A stretch of DNA of 64,000 nucleotides, from the NCBI RefSeq assembly GCF_015706575.1, contig NW_024037058.1:8185806-8249805 (forward strand), read 5' to 3'. Below the pieces are notes generated by a model. The model was not told where the DNA came from. It saw only the letters and a program-made list of their open reading frames with translations, and made no database searches. Shown in pieces: positions 1-12,100 of this stretch. Both the position numbers and the translations under genes were made by a program. How positions within the stretch are numbered: the stretch's first letter is position 1; each line of letters begins with the position of its first letter. This DNA is from Patiria miniata. Taxonomy: Eukaryota > Echinodermata > Asteroidea > Valvatida > Asterinidae.

Positions 1-171
1 TATGGTTAATAAGCATATCAGAAAAGCTGGAAACAAGGCTAGCTAAAATCCAGCGCGCAAAACCTCCTTTAGTTGTATGGTATAAACAAGTTCAATGTGA
101 TTCAAGGCAGCGCGGTTTGCTGGTTAACTAGTATTTGTTACAACTTAATTTGTGGGTATAAAGAACACGAT
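1..171 (+). promoter_or_regulatory. Probable THOC5 5' UTR / proximal upstream sequence
   Basis: The window begins only 171 bases before the chosen THOC5 start codon. An in-frame ATG lies at 73, but the peptide it adds (hydrophobic and cysteine-rich) does not resemble THOC5, so I treat this stretch as leader. No TATA box or other clear core-promoter motif was recognised. Confidence 0.3.
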
Positions 172-3100
172 ATGTCAAGTACAACCATCCCATTGAAGAA
201 GAAGCGAAGACTGGGGAGTAAACCGGAGGTAGAACCGTCGCAAATTTCGCCACCAAAAGACACAAAGAAGCTAAAACGTGCACAGGATTCTACTTCACAT
301 TCACAGGTTTGACACGCGCAATTCACATGGCGTTCCTACCTAAAGTCATTTATTTCCGACATAGGCCTATAAACACATTACTCATTACTCAATGTGTGAG
401 GGCGCTGTTCATTTGTTGCCCTTTTTTTCTGAGTAGGGAGGAAATTAATTGTGATAAAAAGTTTGGTTCTTTTGCAAATTCATGTTCTTTTTTAAATTCA
501 AACATTTATATCAGAATTTTGGAAGGAAAGAATATTGCCATTATTAATATTATCATGTAGGCCTATTAAATATTGCTCATATCTCACTATAGCCCCATAA
601 ATGTGGCCTATTTACTGGACTGCCTCCGTAAACCCACACATCCACAAAAACGTGTCGACTTTGCCAAATTTTGATTTTCACATTTAGGCTTACTTTGTAG
701 GTTTTTTTTGCTTTAGAAGCATTCTCACCCTCTATATAGGCTAATCAGAAAGTGCTGCCTTTTTCAGATGTCCATTTTTCGTGAAATTTCCAGATACATT
801 TGCACACGTTTGCGTATCAAAATTTCAACATGAAATTTCACAAAAATTAGACATCTGAAAAAGGCAGCACTTTCTGATTAGCCTAGTATATAGAGGGTGA
901 GAATGCTTCTAAAGCAAAAAAAACCTACAAAGTAAGCCTAAATGTGAAAATCAAAATTTGGCAAAGTCAACACGTTTTTGTACATGTGGATGTGTGGCCT
1001 ATGTTTACGGAGGCAGTCCAGTAAATAGGCCACATTAATGGGGCTAATCTCACTAGTGAAGGTCAGTCCAGCCTTGACTCCATGGGCATGTGCGCCTTCC
1101 TTCACAAATCCCTGGCCGTGATGTACATGTAAACGATGCTGACTGGCTATTCAGAGCATACTGCGCACGCATTTCGAAGATTGCACGCTGGGCGCGTCCA
1201 CAGGGCGCTCGCGTGCTTTGCATGACACGTCACATACGAAAAAACTTTGTTATTCAAAATTCGCGATGCCTGTACGATATGGATTATGGCAGCCTCGTTT
1301 TTCACTAAAAGACACTTCTGCATATGTTGAAAAGGGACGAAAGGGGTAGTATGTACATTTAATACAAATCTTTGCTAAATAATGCGCCTATCAATTGTCC
1401 CCCCCCCCCCTCCCAAGATCACCAAGATCACAGGAGTCTTGCACTCGGCCATCTCTCATCATTTGTTGTCGACTGAGGGCGCTTGAATTCTCTTGACCAA
1501 CTACAGCGGGGCTTTCATCCAGGAGTGTTTCTGTGCCTCGTGCGATGAAATGAAAGCTATGCTGTAGTTGGTGCAGAGAATTAAAGCGCCCTCAGTCATC
1601 GGCAAATGATGAGAGACGGCCGCGTGGGAGACTCCTGTGATCCTGGTGAACACATTTCTGGTAAATTTCACGTTTGTTTCACATTTGAGAGATTTCAACC
1701 CACCCTAGAGGTACCTATCCACATCAAGATAATACTTGTGAAATATTAAGGCGAACATTTCGCGGCAGGAGAGTTATGAGGTTTGAAAAAATTGAGAATT
1801 TACTGCGTACAGCAACTTCAATTGGTATTTCTGTAAGGTTTGTAAAAACCTTACAGTTCTGGAAGTATACAGTACCTAGGGTGCTTTTGAGGAATCCTTG
1901 GTTTCATTACCAGAAACAATAATAAAAACATAATTATCTTTTTTATTAATTCATCAGGAGTCCACTGGTGCGTACAGTGAGGAGCTGGAAGTGCTGAAGC
2001 GCGATGGACAGCAGGATTTGGAACTCCACCGCAGCGAGTGCGCCAACTTACGACAGATCATGCAAGACATCCAGTCTGCCAAGATGAGTGACGCTGACGA
2101 TAAGGTTTGGTTTGGACGTTTCTCTATTTATGGACAGATATTTTCAGTAAATTGGAGAGTTCACCCCTCCAAGGACCACATTCAAGAAGTAACGGAGGAT
2201 TGAGGCCACATGCATATTTACATTGAGGCAGTTGGAGGATTTTGCAGGATTGAGTCATCCTAGCAAACATGCCTACATGTAGGTTGTTATGGTTAATTTT
2301 GGCCAGATAACACGCAAAAGGCGCAACATCATAGTGAACTATAGTATGGATGAATTAATTTAAGAATAACAAACTAACATTTCCAGTAGTGCAACTCTTG
2401 TATTTTTTCTTTCCACTCTAGGATGAGTATGTTGCCAACAAGCGCATGCAGGCCTCGCTCCATTTTGTCACCCTGAAGAAACTGAACCGCTTGTCTCACT
2501 TTCGCTGCAAGGCGGCACGGGAGACCACCATGGCGGGCAAGCAGCGGGTCGACAGCTTGCACCTACAGCTGCAGAACCTGCTGTACGAGGTCATGCACCT
2601 GCAGAAGGAGATCAAGAAATGCCGAGAATTCAAGTACGAAGTCAATTCTTAAAACTTCCCAGTCTTGAGCCCTACTTGTCATATTTTTGTTACGGTGGTT
2701 CCTGAATCATCCAAAATCTACCAGACTGTGTTGAATAGAAGACACATTCCTTATTCTTTCATAAGCATCAAGCCTGTGTTATGTAATAGTGGCTGGGCTC
2801 TACCTTCCTCAATCCCACAAAATCCTATGTCTGTGACAGAGCTTTTAAATGCTCAGTGAGTAAACCAGCAAATGTTTATTTCAAATCTTTTTCATCCATC
2901 ATCTAGTAATGGTCAAGGAGATTACAGACTAGGAGTTTTGGATCATTTCACTGACTCATTAATTAGACATCATGGTTAATTGGCTCTGTCATGGGCATTT
3001 CCAAATGTTTTGATTTCATATGCCCTATTATTGATTTCTAGGTCCAAGGACGAAGACATTGAATTGGTTGACGTCGACACTTTCTATCGTGAAGCTCCTT

Positions 3101-6100
3101 CGGAGATCGCCACTCCTCACAGCACCAAGAAGGACCCTCACAAACAGCGACTGGCTAGACTGGACTGGGAACTAGAGCAGAGAAAAAGGTCAGTTTGTTG
3201 AGAATGCTACTGAATCCTTCAAGACCACCTTTTGATTGACTTGTGATTGGGGTTTTATTGACTTGTTGTTTATTTGACATTGACTTAAGATTGTCATGTG
3301 ATTAAACATGTGATTAACTTGTTATTGACTTGCGATTGACTTGTGATCATTTGAGATTAACCTGTGATTGACTTGGCATTTAATTATTATTGGACTTTAG
3401 ATTTGACTTTTGATGTACCTTTTGAAGTTGTGATAACTTGCCAATCAACTTGGGATTGGCATGGGATTGACTTGTGATTTGACATGTTATTTGACTTTAC
3501 TTGTGATTTGACATGTGATTGATCTGTGATTTGACATGTGATTGACTTGCAATTTACTTGGGATTGACTTGGGATTTGACATGTGATTTGACATGTGATT
3601 TGACATCTGATTGATCTGTGAGTTGACATGTGATTGATCTGTGAGTTGACATGTGATTGATCTGTGAGTTGACATGTGATTGATCTGTGAGTTGACATGT
3701 GATTGATCTGTCAAGTGACATGTGATTGATCTGTGAGTTGACATGTGATTGATCTGTGATTTGACATGTGATTGATCTGTGATTTGACATGTGATCAGCT
3801 TGTGATTTTACTTGGCACTGAATTGTGATTGACTTGTGATTTGACTTGTGATAAACTAGGAAACAACACAGTCCCTCAGGCCCCAGTTTAACATGACGTG
3901 GATATATAAAGTTACGTTTTCAGGAGATAACTAAAATAATACCCAAACAGCGAAGTTGGGATTGATGCCAACAAGTGATGTTGATTTTAATTTGTTCTCT
4001 TTAGGTTGGCTGAGAAGCTGAAAGATTGCCAGAGCAACACGGATATCCTAGCCAGAGAGATCAACACCAAGGAGGAATATCTGGATAGTCTACAGCCTCA
4101 ACTAGCAACCATCCTACAGGTAATCAGGATTAAAAGGATTAACCCTAATCCCCTTCAGGATTTTTATACAAGGTTCATCCTTAACCTTAAGCTATCCTTG
4201 ACCTTTGACCTAATGGTCATCTCTCAAGCTGCCACACTTCTGTGTATATCATAAAAGATTACTCTTAAGCATGAAACAGTAAATCCTATCCCAACCACTC
4301 TCAAAAGACCTCTGAAGTGTAACCCTTGTACTTTAACTTTTGACCCCTCGTGTCCGCCCATTAGGCTACCATACCGGTCCAGGAATACCTCTCCATGCCG
4401 ATACACGAGATCCGTGCCCAACACCAGACAGCCAAACTGCTCCCGAGGCCGCTGTACATCTTGTACGTCCAGGCCAGCGCTTACCAGGAGGCTAGAGGTA
4501 AGCGCCCTCTATTGACAAGCAATGTCCTGGGAGTAAAACCATAATCAAAAAGTCTCCATTGTTGTTCATTGTGGGTGCCGATTGTATAGAGCAATAGAAT
4601 AGTAGCATGTGGGTGTTTACGAATCTTCGGGCTTGTCTCTAGCTTTGGTTTCAGGCACTCAGAGGTGATACTGGGCCCTTGACTTCATCTAATCCATCTT
4701 AATGTGATAGGGGGTGTGATAGGGGGGTTTTGGTCCCCCCTGCCTAATCCTGGTCCCCCCTGCCTAATCCCTCCTTTGTGTTTCTCCTCCACCCTTGAAT
4801 GCTTGTGTGTCCCCTACATGTTTGTTCTGTGAAATTGTCATTTTGCCTCCGGAAAAAAAAAAATTGTTAGGATTGAATGTTGTGCCCTCAAATTTGTTTG
4901 AATCCTTTGGTTCCTTGTCAGATTCTTCCATGTCGCTGAAGATTGAGGGTGATAAGGATGCGGTGATATCTGCCGGCTCTGCATCGCCGGTCATTGAGGA
5001 AGAAAGCGACTCTGATAATGAGGAGAGCCTCACCCAATCAGTAAGACTACCAGATGAAATTTGGGGGGAAAAAACCTCTCTTGTGAATGTTACTTCTAAC
5101 TTGATATTGTGTGTTTACTATGCTGGGTGCTCTGCCCAGGCTATAAATTAAATACTGCTTCATACCATGGAACCCACATTTATAATTCACTTTGTTGTAG
5201 AATAGAAGATAATTGTGGTTGATTGCCTTGCTGAGGGACACAAATGTGAAATAATCCTGCTTATCTTTTTTTTTCTGAATTGCATCTGTTTTTTATAGGG
5301 TAACTTTGTTGATAGGCAAAAGAACTTGTGGTTAATTGCTTGCTCATCATGGACACAAATTGTGAAATAATGCTTCTTCGTACTATACGACCTTCATTTG
5401 TCCAATGTTTAGTTTATCAAGGAATGTCGACATTGTGGTTTGGTGTGTTTCCCAGGAGCACGAGTCATGAAATAATGATTCTTCCTATCATATGACCTGA
5501 ATTTTCCCAAGGTTTACTTAAGTTAGGATACAAGAAATTGTGGTAAATTGCCTTGCTCAGGAACACAAATCATGCATGGTTCTTCCTACCATAACCAGGG
5601 ACATAAACCGTGAAGTAAAGCAGATTCTTACCATAAAACCTGCCTGGGTTTTTGTTTTGGTAAGGCTCACTCTGTTGAGAAATGGAATAAATTGAGGTTA
5701 GTTGTCATGCTTCTAAAAAAGAAATGATGATTGAGAGCGATTTTCATTCAAAAATAATTTTTTTTTGTTTCTTTTGCATCTTGATAGAAGCGGAGACGGA
5801 AGACCGTTGGGAATAAACTGGAAGAGAAGAGACAGAAGCTACTGGCCAAGCACCCACTGCAAGTCATCATGACACTGAAGTTTAGAGGTAAGATCTTGGC
5901 TTTTCTTCAAAATCTGAAATTTGCAGAACTTTCACATGTAAATCTTGTCAATCATTGACATCACAAGTCAATCACAAGCCAAACACAAGTCATCAAAGGT
6001 CCTAAAAAGTCATTTTATGTCATTTACAAAGAGCAGGGCATGAACAACGACAAGGGAATATGTCATTGTTCTTTTGAATACTTTGAATGCAATTAACTTT

Positions 6101-9100
6101 ATGATGACACTGATGACTCATGATTGACTTGTGATCACTTGCGATTGATTTCTGATTTAATTGTGATGACTTGTGATGACTTGTGATTTAATTGTGATGA
6201 CTTGTGATTGATCTGTGATTTAATTGTGATGACTTGTGATTGATCTGTGATTTAATTGTGATGACTTGTGATTGATCTGTGATTTAATTGTGATGACTTG
6301 TGATTGATCTGTGATTTAATTGTGATGACTTGTGATTGATCTGTGATTTAATTGTGATGACTTGTGATTGATTTGTGATTCAATTGTCATCACTTGTGAT
6401 GGCTTGTGAGGTATTTGTGATTTAATTGTGATCACTTGTGATTGATTTGTGATTTAATTGCGATCACTTGTGATTGATTTGTGATTTAATTCAATTTGAT
6501 AACTAGTGATCACTTGTGATTAATTTGTAATTTAATTGTGATGACTTGTGATAGGTTGTGATTGACTTGAGATGATATGCTTGACTTGTAGTGAGCTATG
6601 AATTGTGATTGATTTGTGACTGACTTGTGATGGCATGTGATCAATTTGTGAGAAGTTGTGAATAACTTTTGATAATCTCTCATCCACAGATGGCTCCGTT
6701 CTGACGTTGACATTCTCCTACCTAACATCGCTCCACATTGTCTCGGTTGGCGTCGACCTAAAGTTATCCTCAGCAGCAAAGACGACGACAGTCACAAGGT
6801 TGGTTGACAGTGCTGAAATCAGACTAAGTTCTAACTCTTACCCTCCCAAATCCTTCATATTCCACCAGTTTTTGAGGGATTTTGTAGGATTGAGGAAGGC
6901 AGAACCCGGCCACTGTTACTTTACTTGCCCCTTGAAAATTCCTGTGCCATTGGTTTCCTGCATAGTGGAGGATTTTGTAGTATTGAGGATGGTAGAGCCC
7001 AGCCACTATTACTTTACATGGGGCTCAATGCAACTTCAAACTTGGTACATACAAAGAGTGTCCCATTGACTTCCTGCACTGTGGTGGATTTTGAAGGATT
7101 GAGTAAGGTTTCTGGCTTGGCAAATTTATACGCTGAGCGAAACATTAGCAGGGAACCAGTCAAAAGCAGTTTACATTGCATTTCCCTTTTGGCTGGTAAC
7201 CTGTTTTTGCTAAGCAGCTAATTTCTGTAAAGAGCAAATTTATGAGCCTTAGCAAAAAAAACGGCTGAAAACCAGTCAAAAGCATTATACATTGCAGTAT
7301 GTTTTAGCTGGTAACCTGTTTTGATGATCTCTCTTCCGCAGTGATCTTCTTTCCCCCGACCGCCTGCTAAGCTGTCTCCACCCAGGGGATACCGGACTTG
7401 TCTCACCCAATGCATCAAACGCTTACCAGTTCAGCAAATTAGGGTAAGATTCCATAGAGTGAATTCTGTTACCATTCCACGTTTCTGAACTATTGTCTTC
7501 CTTTCTGTGCTTGATTTTGAAGATGAGTGAAATCATGAAGGGTCATGATTTACTGCTGAAAGCCTTCATTTTTGTCATGGGGAGATACTGCTCGCCCAAA
7601 TTTCATTGCAAGCTATTTTCTTTTGTCACTACTGTATCTTGAACATTTTCCAATTGTTTCCACTTTGCCTGACAAGTTCGTTTAGAACTTACAGCGGGAC
7701 TGTTCTTAACAGAACCAAAAAACTACTTAGCAAAGTTGATAATAAGCAGGACAAGTTCTTTTCAGAACGAATATCTTCTAAGCAGTAGTTATTACCACAT
7801 GGTGTTACCGCAAACCGAAACGATGCCGATACCCCACCATGCAAAGCCTCAAATCTTATATCACTTTGCCTTTGTATCACGTCATGAAATTATAGGTCAT
7901 TGCAGCTCACTGATTATTTATACCTCCCTAAACTATATGGATTGCGTGACTCATACATTAGTGTAATATCCATTTCATTGGTACCTGTCACAGACACCGC
8001 TAGTCTCAATAGCCCATCATTGTTTATACCTCCTTTTATACCATGGATTCTATGAGCTCTCTTCCTCAGTGTCATTTCCAATTCACTGGTACCTGTCACT
8101 GACACCGCTAATCTCAATAGCCCACTCATTCTCAATACCTCCTTGTATAGCATGCATTCGATAAGCTCATTCTTCAGTGTCATTCCCACTTCAGTAGTAC
8201 CTGTCACAGACACCGCTGGTCTCAATAGCCCACTTATTATTTATACCTCCTTGTACAGCATGGATTCTATGAGTTCCTACATCGGCAAGACCGGCCACCC
8301 ATATCGCTGGGCCCAGTGGCTGGCCGGTCTAGACTTCCTACCAGAGGACAGCGAAGCAACAAAAGCAACAACAGCTATCAGCACTAGTCACATGGAATCA
8401 ACTCTCAAAGCCTTACGATCCCGCACCCGGGCACGTCTGGCCTTGACAAAACAACTGACTTCCTTGGGTACGAATCTTCCTTGAATAAGAAAGTGAAGAT
8501 ATTGTGGTTAATTACCTTGCTCAGGGACACAAATATCATAAAAATAATCCCACTTCCTACCATTTGACGTGCATTGGTTTTTGATAAAGTTCGCTTTGGT
8601 GTGAAGTAAAACAAATTGTGATTAATTACCTTTCTTAGGGACACAAAGTTTTCTGATTCTCAGAATTTGTTGCGAATCTAAATTTTAACATTATGGTATC
8701 CAAAAAAAAAGGTCACTTACCATTCCAGCATGTTGTACCTCAGAAAGCCGCCATAGTTCAGTGATTCTAAATAAATTGTTCTTGCCAAATAAGATTCATA
8801 TCTCTTGATGTCAATTTCATTCTTGTTGTGAATACGTCCTATATTCTTTGCATTTTATGTTTCAGAGCGTAACACGGTGCCCGTACCAGCCCAGTCTGTG
8901 GGTCTTTTCCCGGCCAAGATAGCGGCCAGACTAACCTCATGGGCGACAATCACCAAGGAAGATTTCCAAGTAAGCTATTCATCGTAAACAATAAAAAGTC
9001 CCGGAAAGTTTATGACTTGTACTGCATTCTGTTTAATAGAAAAGACTTAATCTTCAGTTTTAATGAAGAATTTCCCCTTTTCTGAATGTTTGTGAGAGGT

Positions 9101-12100
9101 TTTCTAAGTACTCTGAAATTTGAAAAGCAAGGCTAGAAAAGTTAACTTGAATTCAGGGTACCAAACCAAATGGCCAAAAATTCAGACAGACACCTCTAGT
9201 AGTCTGAAACTATTGCTAGAAATACCAGCTTGCATTCAGGGTGCTATACAAAGATGGCCACAGATCCAGGCAGGCACCTCTAGTGTATTCTTAAAACAAG
9301 GCTAGAATTAATACCAGGTACCAGACCAATATGGCTGCAGAGGAAGTACACTTATCATGTAACTCTATGTTTGAATTTTTTTTTTTTTCAGGCTTTGCTG
9401 TTCATGCAGAGATCACCAGCTTTAGAACTCGCAGAGGACTACCAGCATTTCTATCTGGCAACATGTTCAAGAGGATCTGGTATGTTTAATTCTTTTTATT
9501 TGAAACTTAATTAAAGGTACTGCTGTAGTCTGATTTTTATGTGTGCAATGCCTTATTTTGATGCTCATGTTAAATTGACTGACATTTTACCAATGTAATG
9601 TAATTGTTTCTCATGCAATCCTTGAAAATGCACCTTTGTGTCCCATTTTCAATTTTCCATTTTCAAGTTTTGTTTTGCAATTTTTAAGGGTGTTTTTATT
9701 TCAGCACCAAAAGATAGCTGAAGTTCGGATATTTTGCTGTCAAAAATTGTCTTTTCTTTGGTGATTCGTCATTGTGGCAGTACGTGGCAGTAAGCCAATG
9801 AGGAAAACTCTCAAATGTTTCTTTGAGTAAATTTTTGGGTTCACAACAGAAAACCCCTGAACTGAACAATGTCTGCCTGAAATGACATCACAGCAACAGC
9901 GCCCTCAGTTGTCAGGAAAAGCGTGAAATTTTTAAGTGTTTAATATGAACCAAAAGGGATGTCAAATTGTTTTCATACGTTAAAGAGAAGTAGAAAGTTG
10001 CACAAAAATTTGTTCCTATTTCTTTCATGTCATTATCCCTTTAAACCTAAATTGCTTAAATTATTTTCAGTGCGCCACACCCAAAAAGATAACAAGAACA
10101 CGGGAAATATTTAACATCTATAACTAAACCTTGCCACATTATCATATTTTGTACAGCTATTCTCAAAGCAGCCGTTCTGCTGAGCGTAGATTACCCACGA
10201 TGCCCTCCTCACATTGTCATCGGTGTCACGCTGACGGGAGAGCACAATCACAGCAATGACAATGACATCAGGGTGAGTAAAGAAGTGTGACTGATGGGGA
10301 ATCGAACTGGAAACCTTAGAAAATACCATACCAGTTCTCTACCAACTGAGTTATCTAACATTATGTTCGCAGTCTCAAAAAAAAGGCAGTATATTGCATG
10401 GACGGTCTGCACTAGTAAGCGGAAGGTTGTTGGTTCGATTCCAGACCAAGCGAGCTTGTGGATTTTGTTCACAGGTTCTTGGACCGCACTGAGTATACAT
10501 ATTTGTAAAGTTACGTCGGTGACGGGCAAAACCCGATATTTAAATGTAAACCCATGTAACGTAAAAAAAAAAAATCCTTAGAAATGTACCTTTGTGTCCC
10601 ATTTAACCTTGTTTCCAGTTTTCGATTTGCCATTTTTAAGGGCATTTTGTTGCCATTTTGGTTTCATGCTAATGCGAATTTGCAAATTCATGAGGAAAAG
10701 TGTGATGTCAATTTCAGACAGAAACCTCAATGTTTCAGCTATTTCAGTATTAAATTTGTCACAATTTTGGATACTTTTCTGTCATAAATTTTCTTTTCTT
10801 TGATTTGTTGTTTCATTACATTCCATTAGGCCAATGAGCAAAGTTTTCCCACAATGGTTTCAATGAGCAAATTTTGGGTTCACATTTTCACAAGAGAAAA
10901 CCCCTTAAACTGAACACTGTCTTCCTGAAATGACATCACAGCAACAGCGCCCTCAATTGTCAAGAAAAACATGGACAATTTGAATTGTTTAAAGAAGTGC
11001 ATGTTTCAATAAACTTAACCAAACACGGATGTCAAATATTTTTCACATATTAAAGAGGAGTAAAATATTGCGCAGAATATGAGCCCAAGTAAAATTGAAG
11101 TAATGGGCCCTTTAAATATCTGCCACTTTAAAGTGGCAAATATTGACTATTTTTGAAGATTATCTGCATTTTTATTAATCTACAACATCGAAAACGAATT
11201 CAGCGGTAAAAAAAAAGTTTTAACATTTCAGCCATAAAAAATACAAGTTAAAAGGTGATCTTTAAAAGAAATATCCCATGGTACACTGCAGTCTTGTGAC
11301 TTGTTCGTATTGATTGTGGTAAAATATATGCATTAGGAAAATTTTTGTTTTTGTCGTTTCTTTTTACCAGGATCTGGAATCGGAGCTGAACCTCCATTAT
11401 GACGAGCTGGTCACAGAGAAGTCACATGACTACCTGCTGTCCAATCAGCTGCAGCGACTGCTCATGTGCTTCGACGTGTACGTGGAGACCAGAGGGGAGG
11501 GGGAGGGAGCAGAGGGACCCACCGAATTCGCCCGGGAAAAGATGTTCATACGACTGACTAGGTAGGTTGGGATTTTGGGGGCGTGGGAAAGATGTGGAAT
11601 GGGGGGGGGGGGGATGTTAGGTCGCAATCTTTAATTGCTTTGGTAGAGCAGTGTGAAATCTGGGCCCAATTTCATAGAGCTGCTTAAGCACAAAATTTGC
11701 TTAAGCACGAAAAAACATTGCTTAGTAAAATTGGGTTACTGGCCAAAACTCCATGTGATGGACATTGCTTGTGACTGGTATTTAGCGGTTGTTTACTTAG
11801 CATAACAATCGCATGGAGTTTTGGCCGGTAACCTGATTTTATTAAGCAAGACGTTTTTTGTGCTTAAGCAAATTTTGTGCTTAAGCAGCTCTGTGAAATT
11901 GGCCCCTGGGATTTATATGCCATTATTACACTGAAACCTATTAAACACTTTTATTTAACATTGTACATGTGTGTATTACATTGTGCTTTAATACTTGTAT
12001 TTCATTGTGCTTGCTTGTATTACATTAAGGGTCGTGCAGTTATTAATGAGTTACGTTAGAACATAATGCTTGCTAGTGACTAATTTCTTTGAGCTGTTAG

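Noticed and set aside
3230-3860. CRISPR-like regularly spaced repeats
   Set aside because: Repeats are contiguous without unique spacers, and the genome is eukaryotic.
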